The notes: generated by a model not told the origin, from the sequence alone. A DNA stretch of 5,454 nt from Candidatus Gottesmanbacteria bacterium (GCA_016218275.1 JACREK010000015.1:1-5454); one strand, 5' to 3'. Positions 1 through 5,185 are shown, counted from the stretch's first letter. Translations and numbers: made by a program.

Positions 1-108
1 GAGTGGGTGACGCGAGCCAGGTACCCTTCTGATTTGACCGTTTAACCCGGCAAAGCAGAAGGGTGGCGAGGCGGCAGGACCCTCTGGGTTTAAGGTCTGA
101 TACTAATT
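1..108. other. Unidentified GC-rich structured segment
   Basis: No protein gene is supported here. The segment is clearly richer in G and C than the genes around it. Positions 23-36 pair with 51-64 in a 14-bp stem with one mismatch (ACCCTTCTG against CAGAAGGGT, then TTTG against CAAA). The loop bases TTAACCC (42-48) can pair with GGGTTTAA (86-93, one bulge), and ACC (37-39) with GGT (94-96), giving a possible pseudoknot. It could be the end of a structured RNA or riboswitch on either strand, or a repeat element. The motif at 15-26 faintly recalls the 3' part of a cobalamin riboswitch, but the hallmark boxes are not in view. The window edge cuts the context. Confidence 0.4.
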
Positions 109-177
109 TTACAACCATTTTATTTTGAGAAAATGAGAAGCGCAACTCATACACGGATCGTAAGCTCTAATAATCTT
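109..177 (-). pseudogene. Detached C-terminal L2 (nickel-ligand) segment of the hydrogenase large subunit
   Basis: Directly after the TAA at 178-180, and in the same reading frame, 22 codons run to a second TAA (109-111). They read KIIRAYDPCMSCASHFLKIKWL. DPCxxCxxH is the L2 motif of [NiFe]-hydrogenase large subunits; its two cysteines are the other pair of ligands of the Ni-Fe site, beside the L1 pair in the main ORF. In the family a maturation endopeptidase cuts after the final His, which here would release seven residues (FLKIKWL). No ATG, GTG or TTG lies between the TAA and the motif, so separate translation would need an ATT start. The simplest reading is one nonsense mutation (for example from AAA, GAA or CAA). 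Readthrough, a split subunit, or a sequencing or assembly error are the alternatives. Confidence 0.85.
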
Positions 178-1389
178 TTAAATTTCATTTGTTAACTCAT
201 CTTTATTCTTATTCAGATTTGCTTTTATATATTCATAAATACTTCTTTCTATCCCCACCTGATTCTGACCGGTTGGTACTACTATATCGCCATTTATCAC
301 TTTGCCTTCTTCATCAATTGATAATTTATAATAAAGGGTACCCCGAGGTGCTTCCGTCACTCCCATGCCAATTCCAGCTTTTCTTACAATCGGAACTGGT
401 TTTTCATCCTTGATTGAAAGACTAGAAAGTATCTCAACTGAACGATCAACAGTATGAAGAATCTCTATGGCTTGAGCAAGATTATTATGAAAAATATTTC
501 TTGAGGGAAATAATTTCAATGCCTCCTTGGCGTCTTCTTTTGTCCTTATATTTAATTTATCCGAAGCAAGATTTAACCTTGCCAATGCTCCCGTCATATG
601 AATCCTATCCATAAATTTATATCCTACCGCATGAGAATAGGGTATGACTACTTTGTCTAAATATATTCCGTAATTCTGACAGGCAATAGTTTCTTCATTT
701 TTTATAATGCATCCTTTTAAAAAGCTAAGTTCTTCATCTATCAATGCCACATAATCGGTATCTCTTTCTAGATGGAAATCACACTCTTGAAATATTTTTA
801 TGAGTCTAAGGACAGCTGGTCGAATATTTTCAAGTTCTTTGACAAGACTGTGAAATAATTTCTGGTCCGGAAGTTTGGTGAAACCTCCAACTGCCGGAAA
901 GGGCGCATGAACGCTTCTTCCGCCCATCACTTTACTTAAATTATTTCCCGCAGACTTGACAGCAAAAGCATCATCAAGAATCTGATGCTCTTGGGAATTA
1001 TTCTCATCCAGCTCCAGAATACTATCAACTCTCAAAATATCTGGCATCACAAAAATGTAAAGATGAAGGGCGTGGTCTCTTATTATCAATCCGAAATTTA
1101 ATAACTTCCTTAATATTTCAGTCTGCTCTGACGGTTTAATCTGCAGTGCATCCTCAACCGCTTTTATAGCGCAGAGAAGATGGGCATTGGAACAGGTGCC
1201 GCAAATTCTTGAGGTAAGCTGCGGAAGCGCCAATACATCCTTTCCCCGTATGGCTTGGGTATAAAATCTTTTGAATTCGTCTATCTTGAATCTGCACTCC
1301 TTCACCTCTTCATTCTCAACTTTTACCGTTAGGCTTGCTTTACCTTCTATCTTTGATAATTCTCCAATATTTAGGTCAAAGTCGTGCAT
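178..1389 (-). CDS. [NiFe]-hydrogenase large (catalytic) subunit, interrupted before its L2 motif
   Basis: This is the catalytic subunit of a [NiFe] hydrogenase, which interconverts H2 with protons and electrons. The 403-residue product carries the L1 motif R61-I-C63-G-T-C66 followed by SNAH70, an N-terminal IEGK at residues 14-17 (IEGH in many relatives), RDHALHLYIF at 104-113 and GGRSVHAPFPAVGGF at 156-170. The chain ends at a TAA (178-180) just before the expected DPCxxC motif, which follows in frame at 109-177. As translated, the protein would lack two of the four cysteine ligands of nickel and should be inactive unless the stop is bypassed. The ATG at 1389 is well fixed: an in-frame TAA lies six codons upstream, with no other usual start between. 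No Shine-Dalgarno sequence is visible. It follows the small subunit after 49 nt and is probably co-transcribed. The L2 histidine and L1 context suggest a group 3-like enzyme, tentatively. No maturation genes are in the window. Confidence 0.93.
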   Translation of the reverse strand: MHDFDLNIGELSKIEGKASLTVKVENEEVKECRFKIDEFKRFYTQAIRGKDVLALPQLTSRICGTCSNAHLLCAIKAVEDALQIKPSEQTEILRKLLNFGLIIRDHALHLYIFVMPDILRVDSILELDENNSQEHQILDDAFAVKSAGNNLSKVMGGRSVHAPFPAVGGFTKLPDQKLFHSLVKELENIRPAVLRLIKIFQECDFHLERDTDYVALIDEELSFLKGCIIKNEETIACQNYGIYLDKVVIPYSHAVGYKFMDRIHMTGALARLNLASDKLNIRTKEDAKEALKLFPSRNIFHNNLAQAIEILHTVDRSVEILSSLSIKDEKPVPIVRKAGIGMGVTEAPRGTLYYKLSIDEEGKVINGDIVVPTGQNQVGIERSIYEYIKANLNKNKDELTNEI

Positions 1390-1439
1390 ATTACAAATTT
1401 CGCATTATCAGAAATAGCATGGCATGAAAGTCATACATA

Positions 1440-1919
1440 TTAAATAATACCAAACTCCCCAAGATACTTATTGATTAACAGAAGAAAAATATTTTCATCC
1501 ATCGGACACCCGGGCACTACTTCATCAACGGCAACAATCTCGGATATTTTTTTTACTTTTTGATTGTAATTAAATCTCATAAGTATAGGGCTTATCTCCT
1601 CAATAGTCTTTGCGTCGAAATTATTTCTTTGTCCTCCCGGAAGTCCCATTACAGCACAGGCTCCTATCGCCACCAATTTTTGGGAAACAGATCTTATTTT
1701 TATCAATTTATCCTCTTGTTCTTTGGAGGCGATTGCTCCTTCCACAAAAGAAACATCCAGATCCGAAATCTCTTCTTTCTTCTGAAAAGATGAAAAGGCT
1801 TTGAACTCAATTGACTTAGCCCATTCTTTATAATGGTCATTCCAAAGTTCAGTAAAAATGATGGTGGAGTCCCCGCAACAGGAAAAAGAAAACCAACCAA
1901 CACGAAGTTTTTTGGGCAT
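1440..1919 (-). CDS. [NiFe]-hydrogenase small (iron-sulfur) subunit, short single-cluster type
   Basis: This 159-residue protein is the electron-transferring partner of the hydrogenase large subunit. It has exactly four cysteines: the tandem pair C14-C15 in GWFSFSCCGDS, C88 in IGACAVMGLPGGQRN, and C138 in VPGCPMDE. This fits one proximal [4Fe-4S] cluster. The adjacent-cysteine pattern resembles the NuoB/PSST subunit of complex I more than the CxxC of standard hydrogenases. There is no twin-arginine signal and no C-terminal medial/distal cluster domain, so a cytoplasmic enzyme with a separate electron partner is likely. The partner is not in the window. AAGGA (minus strand, 1925-1929) sits five bases before the ATG and supports the start. 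It is the first gene of the pair and reads intact, which bears on whether the broken large subunit is a recent event. The phylogenetic group cannot be settled by eye. Confidence 0.88.
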   Translation of the reverse strand: MPKKLRVGWFSFSCCGDSTIIFTELWNDHYKEWAKSIEFKAFSSFQKKEEISDLDVSFVEGAIASKEQEDKLIKIRSVSQKLVAIGACAVMGLPGGQRNNFDAKTIEEISPILMRFNYNQKVKKISEIVAVDEVVPGCPMDENIFLLLINKYLGEFGII

Positions 1920-1931
1920 AGTATTCCTTAC

Positions 1932-1960
1932 TTGACAATAAAAATATTACTATTCATAAT
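1932..1960 (+). promoter_or_regulatory. Predicted sigma-70-type promoter of the pilin-like gene
   Basis: TTGACA (1932-1937) and CATAAT (1955-1960) are separated by the ideal 17 bp, one mismatch from full consensus. Transcription would begin near 1967, leaving a leader of only about 15 nt. The ribosome site AGAAGG (1968-1973), eight bases before the ATG at 1982, would then lie at the very 5' end of the message. The -35 box is only three bases from the ribosome site of the divergent hydrogenase gene. Confidence 0.65.
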
Positions 1961-1962
1961 AT

Positions 1963-1968
1963 ATTATA
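1963..1968 (-). promoter_or_regulatory. Possible -10 box of the hydrogenase unit
   Basis: A perfect TATAAT reads on the minus strand at 1968-1963, which would start transcription near 1956 and give a leader of about 37 nt before the small-subunit ATG. The matching -35 position falls inside the start of the pilin-like gene and is poor (a T-rich stretch), so this is less certain than the opposite promoter. The two promoters overlap, so RNA polymerase binding at one could exclude the other. Confidence 0.35.
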
Positions 1969-1981
1969 GAAGGTAGTATTA

Positions 1982-2362
1982 ATGAAGAAAATAGCTAGAA
2001 TAATATTCTCCAGTTCAATTGTGTCATTATTCATGATAAATCCTGTTTTAGCTCAAGAAGTACCTATCCCCATTTCAAAACCTCCTATTTTGAAACCAAC
2101 CGATCCAGGTAAACTTATAGGTGCAACAATTGGGTTACTATTAGTAGTTTCTACATTAGCCTCCTTTATCTTCCTTATTTGGGGAGGAGTTCAATGGATT
2201 ACATCGGGAGGTGATAAAGCAGGAGTTGAAGCAGCTCAACATAGAATACAAGCTGCTTTATTGGGATTATTCATTGTTTTTTCTTCTTGGGCGATAATGA
2301 CTGTTTTTGGACAATTCCTCGGTGTTGATATTAGTAATCTAAAAATTCCCACACCATTTTAA
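1982..2362 (+). CDS. Small secreted two-helix membrane protein, TrbC/VirB2-like pilin
   Basis: The 126-residue product begins with a signal peptide (MKK, hydrophobic stretch about 5-23, likely cut after VLA24). A proline-rich linker (about 27-42) and two membrane helices (about 44-70 and 89-115) follow. The short loop between the helices reads GGDKAGVEAAQHRIQ, and the helix 1 end WGGVQWITSGGD is typical of pilin-like proteins common in CPR genomes and related in architecture to VirB2/TrbC major pilins of type IV secretion. A function as a pilus subunit or membrane-channel component is inferred from this architecture only; no secretion ATPase or channel genes are adjacent. It stands alone between a divergent hydrogenase unit and rnpB, with its own promoter and a good ribosome site (AGAAGG at 1968-1973). 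No clear terminator follows. Confidence 0.75.
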   Translation: MKKIARIIFSSSIVSLFMINPVLAQEVPIPISKPPILKPTDPGKLIGATIGLLLVVSTLASFIFLIWGGVQWITSGGDKAGVEAAQHRIQAALLGLFIVFSSWAIMTVFGQFLGVDISNLKIPTPF

Positions 2363-2464
2363 GATATTCTATCTTGAATTAACCTTCCTGTATTTTACCT
2401 CTTTAATAAATAATCATTTTAAAAATCATAATCACACTTGAAATTTTTGTGTTTGATTTACCTA

Positions 2465-2473
2465 TGATATAAT
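2465..2473 (+). promoter_or_regulatory. Extended -10 promoter of rnpB
   Basis: TGATATAAT is a perfect extended -10 element (TGnTATAAT, -10 hexamer 2468-2473). It lies seven bases before the 5' end of the RNase P RNA predicted independently from helix P1 (2481). No good -35 box occurs at the right spacing, only a T-rich run near 2444-2450, as is usual when an extended -10 is present. The rest of the 118-bp gap between the pilin-like gene and rnpB (2363-2480) is AT-rich and shows nothing else. Confidence 0.75.
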
Positions 2474-2585
2474 ATTGGTTGTCTACGGAAGCCGGATAAC
2501 CACTCGGAAAATTTCGTCAGAAATTATTCCGTGAGGAAAGTCCAGACCGCAGAAGACAGAGGACTCGCCGAAAGGCGTGATGGTG

Positions 2586-2603
2586 ATCCGCCAGTTGGCG
2601 GAT
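2586..2603. repeat. Palindromic repeat inserted in rnpB (P8/P9 region), shared with miaA
   Basis: ATCCGCCAGTTGGCGGAT is a palindrome with one central mismatched pair. It is flanked by a 9-nt direct repeat, TGGTGATCC (2581-2589 and 2610-2618), which looks like a duplicated target or a tandem slip. The core TCCGCCAGNTGGCGGATT recurs in miaA at 4813-4830. In the RNA it would form an added hairpin between the GAAA-tetraloop hairpins at 2566-2577 and 2622-2631. Confidence 0.75.
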
Positions 2604-2656
2604 TACTGCTGGTGATCCCGAGCCGAAAGGCGAGGGAAACGATTCCCGAAACCTGT

Positions 2657-2697
2657 CCCGAGAAATCCGCACATAGCGGATGACGAGGGATGACGGG
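2657..2697. repeat. Probable hairpin insert in rnpB between P9 and P10
   Basis: ATCCGC (2665-2670) pairs with GCGGAT (2676-2681) around a 5-nt loop, with CCCG (2657-2660) and CGGG (2694-2697) able to close an outer stem. The outer text (GATGACGAGGGATGACGGGA, 2679-2698) resembles the ends of dispersed repeats of the ATCCCGAG...GGGATGAC kind. It falls where A-type RNAs normally pass quickly from P9 to P10, so it is read as an insert. The exact borders are uncertain. Confidence 0.5.
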
Positions 2698-2930
2698 ATG
2701 AGAGAGCCACAGAGACGAGTCTTTTCCTAAATCCGTAAGGAAATGGAAGAGAAGTGAAACGAAGGCCCGCCGTCGCATAAAGCTATGGCGGGCGAGGCAA
2801 TCCCACTTGCGGCAATCTCCGAATGGACCGTATCAGGATGTCTTCCCGAGGTCCGAGGATTGAGAGCATCGCCCCTAAAGGGCGGCAGTAATCGTCCAAA
2901 AGACGAAACTGAGAGAAATGGTTATCTACC

Positions 2931-2957
2931 CGCCTTCGCCGAGGCTTCGGCGAGGCG
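2931..2957. repeat. Palindromic repeat inserted in the J2/4 junction of rnpB
   Basis: TCGCCGA (2936-2942) pairs with TCGGCGA (2946-2952), extended by CGCC/GGCG with one bulged T. It lies between the 3' strand of P2 (ends 2926) and the ACAGAA of the P4 3' strand (2963). In E. coli this junction is only a few nucleotides. The sequence looks like a dispersed GC-rich repeat of the host genome and not like a standard RNase P helix. Confidence 0.7.
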
Positions 2958-3021
2958 AGGAAACAGAATCTGGCTTACGAGCTTCCGTAGACTTTGTAAG
3001 TTATTGTAGCAGTTTAATGTG

Positions 3022-3996
3022 TTAATGCGATTCTTTTAGTTTGAGGTATTCAGAAATTATAGTCTCCAATGTCACCACCACTGGTATCGCCAAAAGTGCA
3101 CCACCAATTCCGCTAAGTTTCGCACCTACCAGCAAAGCGATTATAGTCACAACCGGTGGTATTCCTATTGCCTTTTGCATCACTAGCGGTACTATCAGAT
3201 GGGCCTCTGCCTGTTGGATAATAAAATAAAGCGCAATAGTAACAAGTGCTAAAAATGGAGAGATAGTTAAAGCTATCAGAATTGCCGGAATAGCAGAGAT
3301 GATGGGACCAATTATGGGAATAATCTCCAGTATTCCCGCCAAAATAGAAAGGGCCAATGTGTAGGGAATTCCCAAAAGTGACAAACCTATAAAAGTAGAT
3401 AATCCTATTGTTAGAGCCAGTAGAAGCTGTCCTCTGACCCAAGCACCTAATCTTTCCTCAATTTTTGTGAGAATGTTTACTAACCTTTTCGATCCTTCTT
3501 CGCCCATAAAATTTGCTAATTGTGTTTCTAAATTTTTCCTTTCTATTAAGAAATAGAATGAAATGACAAATAAGGTAAAAAGGGCAATAATATTGGAGAA
3601 CAATCCAATAGTAACGGAAATCAAATTCTGACCGAGAGGAGCAATTTGCTGAGTTAAAACTTGTGAATCAAATTGCACAAAAGGTAAGACCCTGATGATA
3701 TAATCCGGCATTCTTTCACCTAAATGAATTGTTTGGGTTATCAACGGAGGCAAAAGTGACGAAGCGGCAAAACCGATGAAAGAAATGATTAAAATATAAA
3801 TAACCAATATTGAAAATACCCTAGGAATATGCACTCTCTCCAAATAATCAACTAATGGTTTAAAAGCGGACATGAGGATAAACGAGACAAAGACAAGAAA
3901 GATTATCTCTCTTATTTGTACCAAGAACCAAAGAAGAAGCAGGAATAGTATAGTAAAAACAATTGTTTTATATGATATCTCGATTTTGCTGGTCAT
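3022..3996 (-). CDS. AI-2E family (PerM-like) membrane permease
   Basis: The 324-residue protein has the AI-2E transporter family plan. Paired N-terminal membrane helices (about 11-45) are followed by a third helix (about 58-82), a soluble segment (about 85-125), a helix at 127-151, an amphipathic charged stretch (152-190), and a C-terminal set of helices. Family signatures are visible: LLGIPYTLALSILAGILEII at 207-226 followed by GP at 230-231, and HLIVPLVMQKAIGIPP at 266-281 followed by GAKLSGIGGALLAIPV at 291-306. Members export small molecules or ions (autoinducer-2 or Na+/H+ in studied cases); the substrate cannot be read from sequence. The ATG lies 6 bp after the miaA stop with no strong ribosome site, suggesting translational coupling to miaA. 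It converges on rnpB. Confidence 0.9.
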   Translation of the reverse strand: MTSKIEISYKTIVFTILFLLLLWFLVQIREIIFLVFVSFILMSAFKPLVDYLERVHIPRVFSILVIYILIISFIGFAASSLLPPLITQTIHLGERMPDYIIRVLPFVQFDSQVLTQQIAPLGQNLISVTIGLFSNIIALFTLFVISFYFLIERKNLETQLANFMGEEGSKRLVNILTKIEERLGAWVRGQLLLALTIGLSTFIGLSLLGIPYTLALSILAGILEIIPIIGPIISAIPAILIALTISPFLALVTIALYFIIQQAEAHLIVPLVMQKAIGIPPVVTIIALLVGAKLSGIGGALLAIPVVVTLETIISEYLKLKESH

Positions 3997-4002
3997 TTAA
4001 CT

Positions 4003-4998
4003 TTAAGTATACCACCTTCCTACCGTATCCTCTATTTTATAGGTGTAATTCGGTTCAGTAATATAAAACCAAGCAATTCTTTTATCCTTTTTAAACCAAG
4101 TCATCTGCCGTCTGGCAAACCCATGTTCCTGATATTTCCATTTCTGCACAGCCTCCGGAAGACTAATTTTATCTCCCAGAAAATCTTTCAAATGAGAAAA
4201 ACCAGTACTGGTGAAAGAAGGTAGATTCTCAAAATAGCCCTGTTCCAGCAATTCCTTTACTTCAGCTAATGCCCCTTCAACTCTTTCCTCTACTCGCCTA
4301 TCAATCCGTTGATAAAGAAGTTTATAAGAAGCTCTTAATCCTATCATTAGTAACTTATCCATTTTAAATTTTTCTTTGTCGTTTTCCATTTTTAATTTTC
4401 CATTTTTAATTTTCATAGCTATCTCAATCGCTCTGATTAACCGCCTTGGATTTTGTCTATCCGATTCATTCATACTGTCCCATTTCTGTAGGTTTAAGGT
4501 CTTTAACTTTTGCTGCAAACTTTTTTTATCCAAGACTTCCAATTTCTCTCTTAATTCTTTATCTGAAGGGATAAGCACAGTTTCAATAGGATCAATGGTG
4601 GCCTTGATATAAAATCCTGTACCGCCAACTACAATTGGCAATTTTTTCCTTGACCAGATGTCCTTTATGACTTTATGGGCAAGAATTGAATACTCTCCGG
4701 CACTAAATATGTAATCAGGCTCAACTATATCAACAAGCCAAACCGGAATTCCTTCTTTCAGTCTATATCCAACCGAAAATTTTTTATTTTTAATATTTAG
4801 TTTTGAGTTTTGTCCGCCAGCTGGCGGATTGAATTTTTCATTTCTAGATATGTCTTTGCCCGTCACAATATCCATCCCTCTATAAACCTGCCTGCTGTCT
4901 GCCGAAACAATTTCGCCATCGAATTTCTTTGCCAGATGAACTCCTAATTCGGTTTTCCCTGTTGCCGTCGGTCCGCAAATGATAAGAAGTTTGTTCAT
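4003..4998 (-). CDS. miaA: tRNA dimethylallyltransferase MiaA
   Basis: MiaA transfers a dimethylallyl group from DMAPP to N6 of A37 in tRNAs that read U-starting codons, giving i6A37, the substrate of MiaB. The 331-residue form begins at the ATG at 4998, right before the P-loop strand. Motifs: P-loop GPTATGKT (9-16), SADSRQVYRGMD (32-43), GGTGFYIKA (125-133), NPRRLIRAIEIA (183-194) and the C-terminal FARRQMTWFKKD (294-305). The frame stays open upstream to 5088, but those 30 residues are encoded by a repeat element and are not MiaA-like. Two low-complexity insertions sit in frame: residues about 53-77 (4768-4842, with a palindrome encoding NPPAGGQ) and about 195-214 (4357-4416, Lys-rich, from a 7-nt repeat). 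Both lie at surface-loop-like positions between conserved motifs, so the enzyme is probably functional. No ribosome site lies near the start. Confidence 0.95.
   Translation of the reverse strand: MNKLLIICGPTATGKTELGVHLAKKFDGEIVSADSRQVYRGMDIVTGKDISRNEKFNPPAGGQNSKLNIKNKKFSVGYRLKEGIPVWLVDIVEPDYIFSAGEYSILAHKVIKDIWSRKKLPIVVGGTGFYIKATIDPIETVLIPSDKELREKLEVLDKKSLQQKLKTLNLQKWDSMNESDRQNPRRLIRAIEIAMKIKNGKLKMENDKEKFKMDKLLMIGLRASYKLLYQRIDRRVEERVEGALAEVKELLEQGYFENLPSFTSTGFSHLKDFLGDKISLPEAVQKWKYQEHGFARRQMTWFKKDKRIAWFYITEPNYTYKIEDTVGRWYT
4382..4416. repeat. Heptanucleotide repeat array inside miaA (insertion 2)
   Basis: Five 7-nt units run without a gap: TTTTCCA, TTTTTAA, TTTTCCA, TTTTTAA, TTTTCAT. Read on the minus strand they encode the Lys-rich part of the second MiaA insertion. 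The unit is the same type as the arrays at 4780-4812 and 5427-5454. Confidence 0.8.
4780..4830. repeat. Composite insert in miaA: heptanucleotide array plus palindrome (insertion 1)
   Basis: Degenerate 7-nt units (TTTTTTA, TTTTTAA, TATTTAG, TTTTGAG, then a partial TTTTG) span 4780-4812 and abut the perfect 16-bp palindrome TCCGCCAGCTGGCGGA (4813-4828). The 18-nt core 4813-4830 matches rnpB 2587-2604 with one difference. The whole insert keeps the miaA frame open. Confidence 0.8.
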
Positions 4999-5008
4999 TA
5001 ATGAACAA
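4991..5008. repeat. Perfect 18-bp palindrome spanning the miaA start codon
   Basis: TTGTTCATTAATGAACAA is identical to its reverse complement and contains the miaA ATG (4998-4996 on the minus strand) near its centre. It also abuts the left end of the repeat element at 5009. It could be an operator-like protein site, an integration site for the element, or chance in AT-rich DNA. With no loop between its arms it would make only a poor RNA hairpin. Confidence 0.6.
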
Positions 5009-5180
5009 GACTTACGCAATCTGTCATTGCGAGGATCCCGATTTAATCGGGAGACGAAGCAATCTCTCGCGGATGCGAGCTTGAACAAGCCTGCACTGAG
5101 CTTGTCGAATGTGTCAAGAGATTGCCACGCCCCTTCGGGGCTCGCAATGACAAGCTAAATTAATAATTGTTGCGTAACTC
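5009..5180. mobile_element. MITE-like repeat element with terminal inverted repeats, between miaB and miaA
   Basis: The outer ends GACTTACGCAA (5009-5019) and TTGCGTAACTC (5170-5180) are inverted repeats matching at 10 of 11 bases. Inside, TGTCATTGCGAG (5022-5033) and CTCGCAATGACA (5141-5152) are perfect inverted repeats, as are GCAATCTCT (5059-5067) and AGAGATTGC (5117-5125). Small hairpins fill the middle: around 5036-5052, CTCGC/GCGAG at 5066-5079, GCTTG/CAAGC at 5079-5090, and CCCC/GGGG at 5130-5140. The GTCATTGCGAG...CTCGCAATGAC type of repeat is known from many unrelated bacterial genomes. No transposase is encoded and no convincing target duplication is seen. Confidence 0.75.
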
Positions 5181-5182
5181 CT
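5178..5182 (-). promoter_or_regulatory. Orphan Shine-Dalgarno sequence after miaB
   Basis: AGGAG reads on the minus strand three bases after the miaB stop codon, where an operon would place the ribosome site of the next gene. The next gene, miaA, now begins 179 bases further on, beyond the repeat element. This suggests the element split the miaA ribosome site from its start codon. The site overlaps the element's terminal repeat by three bases, so coincidence is possible. Confidence 0.4.
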
Positions 5183-5185
5183 GAT

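Larger units (their letters stand above)
2481..2992 (+). ncRNA. RNase P RNA (rnpB), A-type, enlarged by inserts
   Basis: This is the catalytic RNA that removes 5' leaders from precursor tRNAs. Helix P1 is a perfect 12-bp pair, GTCTACGGAAGC (2481-2492) with GCTTCCGTAGAC (2981-2992), which fixes both ends. P2 pairs GATAACCA (2495-2502) with TGGTTATC (2919-2926), and P3 is a hairpin around 2504-2531. The conserved regions occur in order: GAGGAAAGTCC (2533-2543), ACAGAGACGAG (2709-2719), GTGAAACG (2754-2761), GGCAATCCC (2796-2804), AGAGAAATG (2912-2920) and ACAGAATCTGGCTTAC (2963-2978). P12 is GCCCGCC/GGCGGGC (2765-2771/2787-2793). At 512 nt it is well above the roughly 350-400 nt usual for the class. 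Extra hairpins at 2586-2603, 2665-2681 and 2931-2957 account for part of this. The P15 loop (2830-2849) has GGA but no GGU, the usual tRNA CCA-pairing motif. No terminator is obvious between 2992 and the convergent gene at 3022. Confidence 0.96.

Noticed and set aside
1..60. Cobalamin riboswitch or T-box at the left edge
   Set aside because: Only faint similarity (GAGCCAGGTACC); the diagnostic core boxes are not within the window.
130..171. Short ATG-started frame overlapping the interrupting stop (MKFKRLLELTIRV) as a restart giving the L2 peptide
   Set aside because: It is in a different frame from the L2 motif and ends after 13 codons, so reinitiation there cannot produce DPCMSC.
168..190. 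Programmed ribosomal frameshift at the A/T-rich run around the interrupting stop
   Set aside because: The L2 motif continues in the same frame, so a frameshift would move away from it; the codon phase also does not fit a slippery heptamer.
1560..1903. Several frames overlapping the hydrogenase small subunit
   Set aside because: They are shadows of the conserved gene at 1440-1919, with no ribosome sites or recognisable motifs.
2361..2375. Hairpin AAGATA/TATCTT after the pilin-like gene as a terminator
   Set aside because: Six AT-rich pairs, the stem starts inside the stop codon, and no run of T follows.
2524..3009. Open frames on both strands (2524-2778 minus, 2785-3009 plus)
   Set aside because: They fall within the RNase P RNA gene and its GC-rich hairpins; the RNA features explain the sequence fully.
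3113..3442. 109-codon frame inside the AI-2E permease gene
   Set aside because: Out-of-frame reading of a well-supported membrane protein gene; rich in Cys, Tyr and Ser, as expected of a shadow.
4999..5088. N-terminal extension of MiaA by 30 residues
   Set aside because: The extra codons lie in the repeat element and its flank, the peptide is not MiaA-like, and the ATG at 4998 directly precedes the P-loop strand as in other MiaA proteins.
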